Of a stretch of DNA of 64,000 nt, positions 16,461 to 36,335 are shown piece by piece. The stretch is from Actinomyces slackii (GTDB lineage: Bacteria > Actinomycetota > Actinomycetes > Actinomycetales > Actinomycetaceae): the NCBI RefSeq assembly GCF_900637295.1, contig NZ_LR134363.1, forward strand, positions 1,240,001 through 1,304,000. Direction: 5' to 3'. Position 1 is the stretch's first letter; every line of letters starts with the position of its first letter. A program made the translations under genes and the position numbers. Under the pieces are notes generated by a model. The model made no database searches and was not told where the DNA came from. It was given only the letters and a program-made list of their open reading frames with translations.

Positions 16461-16889
16461 GGCACCCGCCGCGGCCCACCCACCGCCGCCCGCCGCGGCC
16501 CACCCACCGCCACCCGCGCGCCCACCACCCCACCCACCCGCCGACCGGCCTCCGCCACCCCACCCACCCGCCAACCGGCCTCCGCCACCCCGCCGGCTCC
16601 GCCGCCTCCACCCCGCCCACCACCGCCCACCGCCGCGGTGTGAGTATTGCGGGCCCAGGGAGTGGGGCAGTATGCGCGACTGTGGCGGGAATCGCAAGCA
16701 CCCCGCGCTGCTCGCCGTAGATACGGCTGACCCGGGCGTGTACGCTAGCGCTTTGCGTCCATTGTGTGCATTCGTCTCAGCGCTCTCTTCAGACCCGTGG
16801 GTCCCACAGGCCCACGCGGCCGGTGAGCCCCGAGCGCGCATGCGCCCAGTGCTCGCCGAGTGGTCCCCGATCTGAGGGAAGGATCCCCT
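16461..16889 (+). promoter_or_regulatory. rpoB upstream region with polypyrimidine tract
   Basis: From 16465 to about 16635 the plus strand is almost only C with A and few G, including two 30-base units at 16526-16555 and 16556-16585; the complement is a run of GGTGGG-type blocks able to form G-quadruplexes. The last 250 bases are ordinary and must hold the rpoBC promoter. A possible -10 TACGCT is at 16741-16746, without a clear -35. Confidence 0.5.
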
Positions 16890-20411
<3,522 letters not shown>

Positions 20412-20538
20412 TCCGGACAACTCCACTGGGCGGGGCCCCGCGCTCGCCGCCCATCGGGCGCCGTCGTCGTCCTGGAAGCACGACGACGGCCGCCCCGACG
20501 ACATCACCTGGTGAATTGAACCATCGGAAGTAGGAACT

Positions 20539-24495
<3,957 letters not shown>

Positions 24496-24511
24496 GCCCC
24501 GCCGTCGGGCA

Positions 24512-24556
24512 GCCCCGGGGCCCGGACCGCTGGATCAGCGGTCCGGGCCCCGGGGC
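24512..24556 (+). terminator. Terminator of rpoBC
   Basis: A perfect 19-bp stem (GCCCCGGGGCCCGGACCGC and its complement) around a 7-base loop TGGATCA, without a T-tract. Placed directly after rpoC. Confidence 0.85.
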
Positions 24557-24835
24557 GTCTGACCGGCCCCCTGGCAGTCACTGCCCGCCCGGTCGGTGCG
24601 TCGAGCGAGGCATCTCACCCTGAGGCTCGCGCCCCGCGCCCGGCCCGGCCGTGGGGGAGTGGGTGCGCGGAAAACGCGGCATGGCACGCCCGGGCCAGGA
24701 CCAGTGACGCGGCTCGCCGAGCCTTGCGCCGGCTCGCGCGTGCCGTACCGTGAGGGGTGTCCGCATATGCGGGACCGGCGTCGGCGCACCTGCTGGCCCG
24801 GTAGAGGCAGGCCATTGCACGAGGAGTCCGTCATC
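24557..24835 (+). other. Gap between rpoC terminator and membrane protein gene
   Basis: About 280 bases with no supported gene. It should hold the promoter of the downstream gene; GTACCGTGAGGGG and CATATGCGGG near 24745-24775 are visible but I cannot define -10/-35 boxes with confidence. Confidence 0.4.
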
Positions 24836-25825
24836 GTGTCCATTCCACCCGTGCCCGGGCAGTCCCCGGACCACCATCGCGAGCCCCAGGCCACCGAGCG
24901 CATCAGCCTGAGGGACCGGGCGCTGCGGGTCTCCGCCACCCCGGACCTGGCCGCCCACGAGGATGAGGCCACCTCCGCCATGCCCCTGCCCGGTGGTGAC
25001 GGTCAGGCCACTGACGCCTTCGCCATCCCCCAGGACCCGACCTCCGCCCTGCCCGCCGGCGGCGAGCACACCTCGGTCTTCGCCTCCGAGGGGGAGCCGA
25101 CCTCCGCCCTGTCCACCGCCTGGCCCACCCAGGGCGAGCAGACATCCATGATGCCGGCCACGGTGGAGCCGACCTCAGCCATGCCTGCCATGCCGGCCTC
25201 CGTCGCCCCCGCTCCGGCGCACCAGCCGGTGGCGCCCACCACCGCCATGCCGGTCCAGCGCACGCCCCAGCCCGCTCAGCCCGCCCAGCCCGCCCAGCCC
25301 GCGCCGGCGGTCCCCCAGGAGCCGGCCGAGGTCCTGCCGCCCGCGATGCGCCGGGTCCGCCAGCGCACCGCGGCACTTCCCATGGGCGTCTTCCTGCTGC
25401 TGGTCACCCTGGGGCTGCTGGGATGGGGGTGCTACACGCTGCTGACCACCCTCCGCGTGTTCGACCTCATCCAGGGCACCGTCGAGCTCAACTGGACGGC
25501 GGTGGGGGCGATCGTCGCCGGCGCCATCCTGGCCTTCATCACCGTCATCACGAGCTTCGTCGCCGTGGGGCGCTCGCGCCCCAAGACCGCTGCCATGGCC
25601 CTCATGCTCGGCGCCTTCTTCCTGCCGATCGGCGCCTGCGCCGCCGGCATCTACCTGGGGGCCGAGCCCTTCAAGCAGCAGACCCTGGCCGACGCCCAGG
25701 AGGTCACCGGGCAGGTCGATCCCGCCAAGGTCGAGGGCATCGTCGAGCAGGCCGAGTCCCTGGGAGTGGACATCCCCTGGAGCCAGGAGGTCATTGACAT
25801 CCTGCGCGCCGGCCAGCCCGAGTAG
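24836..25825 (+). CDS. Membrane protein with repeated TSAMP-type motifs, function unknown
   Basis: A 329-residue protein I do not recognise. The first 180 residues are hydrophilic and low in complexity, with about seven spaced copies of a Thr-Ser motif (ATSAMP, PTSALP, HTSVFA, PTSALS, QTSMMP, PTSAMP, TTAMP), followed by a Pro-Gln-Ala run. Three membrane segments follow (about 187-207, 221-246 and 256-276), then a short acidic C-terminal domain. There is no signal peptide, so the Thr-rich part is probably cytoplasmic and could be a serine/threonine kinase target. I chose GTG 24836 behind GAGGAG because the longer frame lacks a binding site and has no codon bias. It stands alone between rpoC and rpsL. 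Confidence 0.75.
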   Translation: MSIPPVPGQSPDHHREPQATERISLRDRALRVSATPDLAAHEDEATSAMPLPGGDGQATDAFAIPQDPTSALPAGGEHTSVFASEGEPTSALSTAWPTQGEQTSMMPATVEPTSAMPAMPASVAPAPAHQPVAPTTAMPVQRTPQPAQPAQPAQPAPAVPQEPAEVLPPAMRRVRQRTAALPMGVFLLLVTLGLLGWGCYTLLTTLRVFDLIQGTVELNWTAVGAIVAGAILAFITVITSFVAVGRSRPKTAAMALMLGAFFLPIGACAAGIYLGAEPFKQQTLADAQEVTGQVDPAKVEGIVEQAESLGVDIPWSQEVIDILRAGQPE

Positions 25826-26203
25826 GGGCGCGCACCGGCCCGCCGCCCCCGCATCAGGGCGCGGCCCGACGGCGTGGCCGACAGCACTCCGCTCCCGGCC
25901 CTGCGGGCCTGGCGGCCGGGGGCTGATCGGCGGTAGCCTGGCCCGCGGTGCCCGCACGCCGGTCACCGCTCTCCATTCCGTTCCCAGCCGCGCTGCTCTG
26001 CGCAGTACCGCAGTATCGCAGCGCTGGCCATGCGGGTCTGCCGCAGCGGGAACCGACGGGCCCCTTGCGCGGGGCTCCGGACGTCGGCCCTCGGGCGCAG
26101 GCGGGCCGGCCCTCCCCGCGGCAGCGCGCGCCGTGAAGCCGGAGGGCGGCCCGATGAGCAGGCAGCGCATCACGTCCATGCACGTCAAGATGGAGAATCC
26201 GTA
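25826..26203 (+). promoter_or_regulatory. Upstream region of the str operon
   Basis: A 378-base gap without a gene, expected to carry the promoter and leader of rpsL-rpsG-fusA. TAGCCT near 25934 is a possible -10, but the -35 region is unconvincing. GGGCCCCTTGCGCGGGGCTCC near 26058-26078 can form a hairpin in the leader. Confidence 0.4.
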
Positions 26204-26578
26204 GTGCCCACGATTCAGCAGCTGGTCCGCAAGGGCCGCTCGACCAAGCGCACGGCGTCCAAGACGCCCGCGCTGAAGTCCAGCCCGCAGCGTCGTGGTG
26301 TGTGCACCCGCGTGTACACCACCACCCCCAAGAAGCCCAACTCCGCCCTCCGCAAGGTCGCCCGTGTGCGCCTGTCCACCGGCATCGAGGTCACGGCCTA
26401 CATCCCCGGTGAGGGGCACAACCTCCAGGAGCACTCGATCGTGCTCGTGCGCGGCGGTCGTGTCAAGGACCTTCCCGGCGTCCGCTACCACATTGTGCGC
26501 GGCTCCCTGGACACCCAGGGAGTCAAGGGCCGCCAGCAGGCGCGCTCCAAGTACGGCGCCAAGAAGGAGAAGAAGTAA
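26204..26578 (+). CDS. rpsL: 30S ribosomal protein S12 (uS12)
   Basis: A 124-residue decoding-centre protein. The segment [19 protein letters not shown] keeps the Lys equal to K43 and [13 protein letters not shown] keeps K88, so no classical streptomycin-resistance change is present. Start GTG 26204, preceded by GGAG; the upstream open frame is leader. The stop codon overlaps the rpsG start (TAATG), indicating coupled translation. Confidence 0.97.
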   Translation: MPTIQQLVRKGRSTKRTASKTPALKSSPQRRGVCTRVYTTTPKKPNSALRKVARVRLSTGIEVTAYIPGEGHNLQEHSIVLVRGGRVKDLPGVRYHIVRGSLDTQGVKGRQQARSKYGAKKEKK

Positions 26579-27048
26579 TGCCTCGTAAGGGCCCCGCACC
26601 CAAGCGCCCGCTCGTCGTCGACCCCGTCTACGGATCGCCGGTGGTCACTCAGCTGGTCAACCGCGTCCTGCTGGACGGCAAGAAGTCCACCGCCGAGCGC
26701 ATCGTCTACGGCGCCCTGGAGGGCGTGCGCACCAAGACGGACCAGGACCCGGTCTCCGTGCTCAAGCGCGCCCTGGACAACATCCGCCCGGCCCTGGAGG
26801 TCCGCTCCCGCCGCGTGGGCGGCGCCACCTACCAGGTCCCCGTTGAGGTCCGCCCCGGCCGCGCCACCACCCTGGCCCTGCGCTGGCTCGTGGACTTCTC
26901 CCGCCAGCGCCGCGAGAACACCATGACCGAGCGCCTCATGAACGAGATCCTCGACGCCTCCAACGGCCTGGGCGCCGCTGTCAAGCGCCGCGAGGACATG
27001 CACCGAATGGCCGAGTCCAACAAGGCCTTCGCCCACTACCGCTGGTGA
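26578..27048 (+). CDS. rpsG: 30S ribosomal protein S7 (uS7)
   Basis: A 156-residue 16S-head assembly protein, standard length. Recognised from [20 protein letters not shown] and the conserved [18 protein letters not shown] and [12 protein letters not shown] segments. Its ATG overlaps the rpsL stop codon by one base. fusA follows after 79 bases, completing the str operon order. Confidence 0.98.
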   Translation: MPRKGPAPKRPLVVDPVYGSPVVTQLVNRVLLDGKKSTAERIVYGALEGVRTKTDQDPVSVLKRALDNIRPALEVRSRRVGGATYQVPVEVRPGRATTLALRWLVDFSRQRRENTMTERLMNEILDASNGLGAAVKRREDMHRMAESNKAFAHYRW

Positions 27049-27127
27049 ACCCAGCATGCCGGGCCTCCCGCCCCATGGCGGGACCCGGCGCCTCCCGGCC
27101 AAGACTTACGAACGAAGGACACCACTA

Positions 27128-29260
<2,133 letters not shown>

Positions 29261-29455
29261 CGCCCTGCATGCTGGGGGCCGCCCCCGCACCGCGGTGCGG
29301 TCCCCAGCGCCCCTGAGGGCGCGGCCGCGCTCTCAGGCATCCTGTTCAGTAAGATTTCCAACATCCACCAGTAGAGACTCTCGCCGTCACTTGCGGCTAG
29401 CATGTGCTAGTCGAATCCCGACGAAGAGACCTACCCGAGTCCCAGGAGGACACCA
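29261..29455 (+). other. fusA-tuf spacer
   Basis: A 195-base gap. The last 110 bases are less GC-rich (ATCCTGTTCAGTAAGATTTCC...) than the surrounding genes and contain the inverted repeat CTAGCATGTGCTAG (29397-29410), so tuf may have its own promoter here, as is common. I cannot fix the boxes. Confidence 0.4.
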
Positions 29456-30646
<1,191 letters not shown>

Positions 30647-30690
30647 GGATCTGAGCCCGTCGTCGATGAAGACGGGTGAGAACCAGCCAC

Positions 30691-30730
30691 CGGCCGTCCC
30701 CCGGACCTCGTGAGGTCCGGGGGACGGCCG
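30691..30730 (+). terminator. Terminator of tuf
   Basis: A perfect 19-bp stem (CGGCCGTCCCCCGGACCTC with its complement) around a 2-base centre GT, 44 bases after the tuf stop codon. Confidence 0.8.
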
Positions 30731-30919
30731 TCTGAGGAAGCGGCCGCCGGGCGAAGGGCGACCGGGCCTGAGGGGTGCTCCGGTAGCGCGGGCGGCCTCG
30801 CTCGCCGGTCTACGACTCTGGGAAGAGAGGGTTCTCCTCCTGTGGAACGACCAGGGTGATTCCGATGATCGTCCGACGGATGGATGGGTGCTGCCTGTCA
30901 TCGACCTAGGATCGCCTCC

Positions 30920-32548
30920 GTGAGAATAAAGACGGATCGTAGGCGGTGTGCCTCTTTGCTCATGGTGGTCGCAGCCTGCCTGGCCCTGCCGGCGTGCGCA
31001 CTAGGCGGTGCCGTGCCGCCGTCGGTCGTACCCGTGGACGCCCGGAGCGCCGCGCCGGTCCCCGCCGGGATGGAGAGCTTCTACCAGCAGAAGGTTGACT
31101 GGCGTCCCTGCGAGGACGACTCCTCCTTGCAGTGCGCCTCCGTCGAGGTCCCGCTCAGCTACGACGACCCGTCCGGGCGGCGTATCGACCTCGCGCTCAA
31201 GAAGCTGCCCTCCACCTCCGGCAGGCCGATCGGCACCCTCCTGACCAATCCGGGTGGTCCTGGCGCGAGCGGCCTGGACTACGTCGGTGAGGAGGGGGCG
31301 TTCTCCGACGCCCTGCGCTCGGCCTACGACATCGTCGGCTTCGACCCGCGCGGCGTGGGGCAGTCGGCGCCCTTGACCTGCCTGAGCCCGCAGGAGATCG
31401 ACGACACCGTAGCCGCCGAGCTGGAGTCGAGGGGGTCCGGGAGCACCGCCAGGGAGGAGAACGGCACTGAGACGGAGACGGCTGACTCCGCCGAGCAGGC
31501 CGCTGCGGACCTGGCCGCCAAGTGTCAGCAGCACTCGCCTGTGCCGGAGATCATCGACCACATGGACACCGCCTCGGTGGTTCGGGACATGGATGTCCTG
31601 CGCGCCCTGACCGGTGACTCCCGTCTGCACTATCTGGGGTTCTCCTACGGCACCTACCTGGGGAGCCGATATGCCGAGATGTTCCCCGCCAACGTCGGGC
31701 GCATGGTTCTCGACAGCGCGCAGGACCCGTCCCAGGACCACGCCGAGAACGTCGTGGAGCAGGCGGAGGCCCTTGAGAAGAGCCTGCACGCCTACGTCCG
31801 GCACTGTCAGGCGGGTGAGGACTGCCCGCTCACGGGGGACGAGCAGGCCGGTGTGACGCAGATCGGGGACCTCATCCGCAAGGCGGCCGATAACCCCCTG
31901 CCCGTCACCAAGGGGCAGCCGGTCGATGGGACGACGCTGACCAGCACGCTCATCGACCTGATGTACGACAACAGCACCTGGGACCTGCTCACCGCGGCGC
32001 TGCGCCGAGCCGTCAGGGACAATGACGGCACCTCCCTGGCGGTGCTGGGCAACCCCTCCCTGACGGACGAGGAGACCGACCCCCGGGAGCTGGCGGAGAA
32101 GGAGGCGCGCAGGGCCGCCAACGAGAACGCCATCAGTGCCGTCGACTGCCTGGACTACCCGGTTCGTGGCGATCGCGCCCAGTGGGACGCCCAGGCCCAG
32201 AGGATCAAGGAGGTCGCGCCCACTCTCGGGTCGGGGCTGGCCTATCCCGACGCCTTCTGCCAGGGTTGGGGTCACCACAGCGACCATCAGCCCGGCCGGA
32301 TCCGGGCCGCGGGAGCGGCGCCGATCCTCGTGGTCGGTATCACCGGGGACCCGGCGACTCCGTACCAGTGGGCCAAGGACCTGGCGGCTCAGCTGGACTC
32401 GGCCCGCCTGCTCACGGTCGAGGGGAACGGCCACGGTGCCTACAACCGCAAGGGCGCGTGCGTCACCGACGCGGTCGACGCCTATCTCCTGCGCGGCGAG
32501 CTGCCCGAGAAGGGGCTCACGTGCGCGGAGGAGGTCGAGCAGGCCTAG
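30920..32548 (+). CDS. Secreted lipoprotein, TAP-like alpha/beta-hydrolase (peptidase S33 family)
   Basis: A 542-residue exported hydrolase resembling the tripeptidyl aminopeptidases of Streptomyces. A basic N-terminus (RIKTDRRR) leads into a hydrophobic stretch and the lipobox LPAC, so it should be lipid-anchored outside the membrane. The catalytic Ser lies in GFSYGTYLG, the Asp in GDPATPY and the His in GNGHGAY near the C-terminus; the oxyanion region is NPGGPGASG. GTG 30920 is preferred since it gives a compact signal peptide; ATG 30884 in frame is the alternative. Likely role: trimming peptides from host or environmental protein, which would suit the peptide transporter in this window. 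Confidence 0.85.
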   Translation: MRIKTDRRRCASLLMVVAACLALPACALGGAVPPSVVPVDARSAAPVPAGMESFYQQKVDWRPCEDDSSLQCASVEVPLSYDDPSGRRIDLALKKLPSTSGRPIGTLLTNPGGPGASGLDYVGEEGAFSDALRSAYDIVGFDPRGVGQSAPLTCLSPQEIDDTVAAELESRGSGSTAREENGTETETADSAEQAAADLAAKCQQHSPVPEIIDHMDTASVVRDMDVLRALTGDSRLHYLGFSYGTYLGSRYAEMFPANVGRMVLDSAQDPSQDHAENVVEQAEALEKSLHAYVRHCQAGEDCPLTGDEQAGVTQIGDLIRKAADNPLPVTKGQPVDGTTLTSTLIDLMYDNSTWDLLTAALRRAVRDNDGTSLAVLGNPSLTDEETDPRELAEKEARRAANENAISAVDCLDYPVRGDRAQWDAQAQRIKEVAPTLGSGLAYPDAFCQGWGHHSDHQPGRIRAAGAAPILVVGITGDPATPYQWAKDLAAQLDSARLLTVEGNGHGAYNRKGACVTDAVDAYLLRGELPEKGLTCAEEVEQA

Positions 32549-32633
32549 CGCGCCCACTATCGACGCACCGCGCGGCCCGGCGGGTCAGCGGATAATGTCT
32601 TGAAACCCGAGTCCTTTGATGAAGGAGAATTCC

Positions 32634-34160
32634 GTGACGAGTAACAGCCTCATGTCGGCCCCCACGATGAGCCGACGCACAGTGATGACGACGGCCGCAA
32701 TGGCGCTCATATTTCCGCTGGTCGCCTGCGGAAGGCGGGGCGAGGCCGGTGGCTCCAGCAGTGCGTCCGCGTCTGCCGCTCCTGGCCCCGATAACCCGTT
32801 GAGTGGGATGGCGGGAACGACGCCGCTGTCCGACGAGCAGTACCAGACCATGGTCGAGGGAGTGGCCGCATGGGTGTCCCGCTCCTGGCCGCTCATGGGC
32901 TCGGTGTGGCCTGGAGCCGACTATACCCAGCACCGGATCGTGGCCATGCAGGTCGATGAGGAGCTCAAGGCCGCACGCGCATGGGTCATCTCGACCGACG
33001 GGCATCGTGAGCTCAAGGGCGATGAGTACGCGGACATCAAGGCGCCCACCTCTTACGACAAGATCACTTTCGAGGGGAAGCCGTCCATCTCCCTCAACCT
33101 CGGCCAGGCTGCCTCGGTCAGTGGTGGGAACGACCAGGAGGGGTCCGCAGAGCCTTCGGGTTCTACCCCCGCTATCAGCGCGACCGGCGCCTCGGAGCCC
33201 GTGCCCAACCTGAAGGATCCTTCCACTTACGCCTTCGCCCTCGTGACGCACGAGCTAGTTCACTTCTACTACCAGGGTGAGATCAACGTGTCAGCCTCGA
33301 GCAGTCGCGACACCCCTTACCCGTTCGAGGCCCGTCCTCGCATCCTGCGGCGCATGCTGCTGCACCGCCTACGCATGGCCGCCACCGAGGCCGACAGGAG
33401 GTCGGAGCACCTGGGGCGTGCCCGCTACTGGCTCGACACCTGGAAGTCCGAGTTCCCCAGCGAGGCGGAGGACATCCACCACTACGACATCGCGGAGGGA
33501 GTCGCCCGCTACGTGGAGTATACGGCGCTGTCGATCGAGGATGGGCAGTCCGATGAGCAGCTGCAGGCTCGACGGGAACTGTTGCTGAAAGATGAGTACC
33601 TGGGCGTGTCGATCGATACCGAGTCCTATGCTCTGGGTTTCATCACCGGGCTTCTCCTCGACTCCCTCGAGCCGGAGTGGAAGAACGGATTCTACGCCAG
33701 TGGCAAGACATTGACCGATCTCCTTCTTGAGAACGTCTCCCCTGTTCCTGAGGATGTTGATACTGAACTGAGCGGGAAGGTCGAGGAGCTGATCAGGAAG
33801 TCTGAGGATGAGGTTGCTCCGGATATCAAGAAGATTGACGACGCCGAGGCCGATACCAGTATCGCCTATCTGCGCTGCTCCGACTACGGCGAGATCGGGT
33901 TCGGTGGTTCCTACGCCTATCGGGACAAAGTGGTGCTCACCATGACCATCCTCGTGCTCAACGGTTCTGGGCAGAGTCTGCAGGTGCTGGGAGCCCCTAG
34001 CTTTACCAGTGGTGATGGGGGAGCATTGACCATCCCGTTGATCGGGGTCACGCACAGCTACGCCGACGGCGTGCTCACAGTCGAGAGCGACACCATCAAC
34101 GGGAGCATCGGCGCCGAGCGGACCACCGAGGGCGGGCGTGAGGTGTTCGTCGCGAGCTAA
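32634..34160 (+). CDS. Lipoprotein with HExxH motif, probable zinc metalloprotease
   Basis: A 508-residue exported protein I cannot assign to a named family. The N-terminus has SRRTVM followed by a hydrophobic stretch and lipobox LVAC (Cys 32), then a Ser/Ala-rich linker. HELVH (206-210) is a zincin motif, and EGVARYVEY (288-296) provides a Glu (288 or 295) at a distance and in a setting that fits the third zinc ligand of gluzincins. The C-terminal 130 residues look like a separate beta domain. GTG 32634 follows AAGGAG at 6-7 bases. It lies 85 bases after the TAP-like lipoprotein gene on the same strand; both are surface proteins that may act on peptides. The enzyme activity is inferred from motifs only. 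Confidence 0.7.
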   Translation: MTSNSLMSAPTMSRRTVMTTAAMALIFPLVACGRRGEAGGSSSASASAAPGPDNPLSGMAGTTPLSDEQYQTMVEGVAAWVSRSWPLMGSVWPGADYTQHRIVAMQVDEELKAARAWVISTDGHRELKGDEYADIKAPTSYDKITFEGKPSISLNLGQAASVSGGNDQEGSAEPSGSTPAISATGASEPVPNLKDPSTYAFALVTHELVHFYYQGEINVSASSSRDTPYPFEARPRILRRMLLHRLRMAATEADRRSEHLGRARYWLDTWKSEFPSEAEDIHHYDIAEGVARYVEYTALSIEDGQSDEQLQARRELLLKDEYLGVSIDTESYALGFITGLLLDSLEPEWKNGFYASGKTLTDLLLENVSPVPEDVDTELSGKVEELIRKSEDEVAPDIKKIDDAEADTSIAYLRCSDYGEIGFGGSYAYRDKVVLTMTILVLNGSGQSLQVLGAPSFTSGDGGALTIPLIGVTHSYADGVLTVESDTINGSIGAERTTEGGREVFVAS

Positions 34161-34460
34161 TCGCCGCGCGTGATGCGTGGCGCCGCGACGTCGCTCGGGG
34201 CGCCTGGGGCCGGGAGCCGCCGGGGTGCCGCGTCCGGGCGAGGCCGACGGAACGTCTCAGACCGATCGTCGGCACCGTCGGAGCACGGCCCCCGGCGGCC
34301 GCTCGCGTGAGCCCGTGCCCGGCCAGCACCGGAACCCCGGTCCTCGCGCGCGAGGAGGAGGGGCGGGTACCGGCAGGAGCCCTGGGCGCGACTCGGATGA
34401 GACACGCCCGGGCGCGTGGACCGGGTGGGCGGTCTCACAGGTGCGAGCCCCGCCGTCGAC

Positions 34461-34490
34461 TTCCGCGGTTCGCGCCGTCGCTGATAGCGT
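34461..34490 (+). promoter_or_regulatory. Candidate S10 operon promoter
   Basis: TTCCGC (34461-34466), an 18-base spacer and TGA-TAGCGT with the -10 at 34485-34490. The -35 is weak, but the extended -10 and position about 210 bases upstream of rpsJ are plausible. Confidence 0.35.
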
Positions 34491-34602
34491 TGCCCAGCCG
34501 GTACGGAGCGGGCTCTCACGCCGCCTCGGCACCGGTCACCTCCCGGGGTCGACCCGGGAACCAGTCTGACGGACCCGAGCCCATCGGGTTTCCGTGTGTC
34601 CA

Positions 34603-34674
34603 GACCGGTTCACCTTCTTCACAGGGTGAAGCCGAGTGTGTCGCGAGCGACACGCCCGAGCGCGTGGACCGGTC
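34603..34674 (+). ncRNA. Structured S10 leader candidate
   Basis: An outer stem GACCGGT (34603-34609) pairs with ACCGGTC (34668-34674) and encloses two hairpins: TTCACC/GGTGAA (34609-34630) and GTGTCGC/GCGACAC (34638-34653). This three-way-junction layout sits just before the rpsJ ribosome binding site, where it could regulate S10 operon expression. It does not obviously match the L4-responsive leader known from gamma-proteobacteria. Confidence 0.45.
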
Positions 34675-34700
34675 CCCGAAAGCAAGAGAGGTTAGGCGCC

Positions 34701-35009
34701 ATGGCGGGACAGAAGATCCGCATCCGGCTCAAGTCCTACGACCACGAGGTCATCGACTCCTCGGCGCGCAAGATCGTCGACGTCGTGACCCGCGCAGGTG
34801 CGACGGTCGTGGGCCCGGTGCCGCTGCCGACCGAGAAGAACGTGTTCTGCGTCATCCGGTCGCCCCACAAGTACAAGGACAGCCGTGAGCACTTCGAGAT
34901 GCGCACCCACAAGCGGCTGATCGACATCGTCGACCCGACGCCCAAGGCCGTCGACTCGCTCATGCGGCTCGACCTGCCCGCCGACGTCAACATCGAGATC
35001 AAGCTCTGA
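34701..35009 (+). CDS. rpsJ: 30S ribosomal protein S10 (uS10)
   Basis: A 102-residue protein of the 30S head that also acts as NusE in antitermination. Recognised from [20 protein letters not shown] and the RTHKRLIDI segment. ATG 34701 follows GAGAGG; the longer frame upstream is leader. First gene of the S10 operon. Confidence 0.98.
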   Translation: MAGQKIRIRLKSYDHEVIDSSARKIVDVVTRAGATVVGPVPLPTEKNVFCVIRSPHKYKDSREHFEMRTHKRLIDIVDPTPKAVDSLMRLDLPADVNIEIKL

Positions 35010-35017
35010 GGACTGCC

Positions 35018-35686
35018 ATGACAACGCTTAACACGCCGGCTGGAGCCGCGCCTGCCAAGGCGCTGCTCGGCACCAAGCTCGGCATGACGCAGATCTGGGA
35101 CGAGGACGGGATCCTGCGCCCGGTGACGGTTGTGCGAGTCGACACCAATGTCGTGACCCAGGTCCGCACCATCGAGACCGATGGCTACGAGGCCGTCCAG
35201 CTCGCCTTCGGCGAGATCGACGAGCGCAAGGTGACCAAGCCCCTGGCCGGCCACTTCGCCAAGGCCGGGGTCGCCCCCCGCCGCCACGTCGCCGAGATCC
35301 GCACCTCCCTGGCCGGCGACTTCGCCCCGGGCCAGGAGCTGGGCGCGGACACCTTCGAGGTCGGCCAGCTGGTCGACGTCACCGGCACCTCCAAGGGCAA
35401 GGGCTTCGCCGGTGTCATGAAGCGCCACGGCTTCGCCGGTGTGGGGGCCTCCCACGGCGCCCACCGCAACCACCGCAAGCCCGGCTCCATCGGCGCCTGC
35501 GCCACCCCGGGCCGCATCTTCAAGGGCCTGCGCATGGCCGGTCGCATGGGCAACGCCAAGCGCACCGTCCAGAACCTGAAGATCCGCGGCGTCGACGCCG
35601 ACAAGGGCGTCCTGCTCGTCAACGGCGCCATCCCCGGCCCCAAGGGCTCGGTCGTCGTCGTCCGCACCGCCGTGAAGGGAGCCTGA
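35018..35686 (+). CDS. rplC: 50S ribosomal protein L3 (uL3)
   Basis: A 222-residue assembly-initiating protein. The loop reaching toward the peptidyl transferase centre, [13 protein letters not shown]...[15 protein letters not shown], is intact, as is [14 protein letters not shown] at the N-terminus. Starts 8 bases after rpsJ. Confidence 0.98.
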   Translation: MTTLNTPAGAAPAKALLGTKLGMTQIWDEDGILRPVTVVRVDTNVVTQVRTIETDGYEAVQLAFGEIDERKVTKPLAGHFAKAGVAPRRHVAEIRTSLAGDFAPGQELGADTFEVGQLVDVTGTSKGKGFAGVMKRHGFAGVGASHGAHRNHRKPGSIGACATPGRIFKGLRMAGRMGNAKRTVQNLKIRGVDADKGVLLVNGAIPGPKGSVVVVRTAVKGA

Positions 35687-35690
35687 GACC

Positions 35691-36335
35691 ATGTCTGAGA
35701 ACCTGACCGTCGACATCGTCGACTCCACGGGCGCCACCACCGGCTCGGCCGAGCTGCCCGCGGAGATCTTCGATGCGCCCCTGAACATCCCGCTCATGCA
35801 CCAGGTGGTCGTCGCCCAGCTCGCCGCCGCCCGCCAGGGCACGCACGCCACCAAGACCCGCGGCCAGGTGCGCGGCGGTGGCCGCAAGCCCTACCGCCAG
35901 AAGGGCACCGGCCGCGCCCGTCAGGGCTCGACCCGCGCCCCCCAGTTCGTCGGCGGAGGCACCGTCCACGGCCCTCAGCCGCGCGACTACAGCCAGCGGA
36001 CCCCCAAGAAGATGAAGGCCGCCGCCCTGCGCTCGGCCCTGTCGGACCGCGCCCGCAACGCGCGCATCCACGTCATCACCGAGTTCGTCACCTCCCAGGT
36101 GCCCTCGACCAAGTCCGCCCTGTCCGCTCTGCGCAACCTGACCGACCGCAAGGCCCTGGTCGTGGTGACCCGCGAGGACGACCTGTCCCTGCTCTCCCTG
36201 CGCAACGCCCCCGAGGCGCATGTGCTGTGGGCCGACCAGCTCAACACCTACGACGTCCTCAACTCCGACGACGTCGTCTTCACTGCCGAGGCCCTGGAGA
36301 GCTTCCTGGGCGCGGGCGAGGAGGAGTCCAAGTGA
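35691..36335 (+). CDS. rplD: 50S ribosomal protein L4 (uL4)
   Basis: A 214-residue protein whose extended loop lines the exit tunnel; the loop is visible as [20 protein letters not shown] (about 60-79). Macrolide-contact residues in [16 protein letters not shown] look wild type. Stop codon overlaps the rplW GTG start. Confidence 0.97.
   Translation: MSENLTVDIVDSTGATTGSAELPAEIFDAPLNIPLMHQVVVAQLAAARQGTHATKTRGQVRGGGRKPYRQKGTGRARQGSTRAPQFVGGGTVHGPQPRDYSQRTPKKMKAAALRSALSDRARNARIHVITEFVTSQVPSTKSALSALRNLTDRKALVVVTREDDLSLLSLRNAPEAHVLWADQLNTYDVLNSDDVVFTAEALESFLGAGEEESK

Larger units (their letters stand above)
34161..34700 (+). promoter_or_regulatory. S10 operon upstream region and leader
   Basis: A 540-base gap without a gene. 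The first 280 bases show no structure I can name. A candidate promoter is at 34461-34490. The leader holds a small hairpin ACCCGA/TCGGGT (34573-34589) followed by TT, and the multi-branched structure listed at 34603-34674. Confidence 0.55.

Noticed and set aside
15423-16643. Several 145-220 codon open frames in the repeat array
   Set aside because: They repeat the same translated sequence of the 253-bp unit in shifted frames and have no starts with binding sites.
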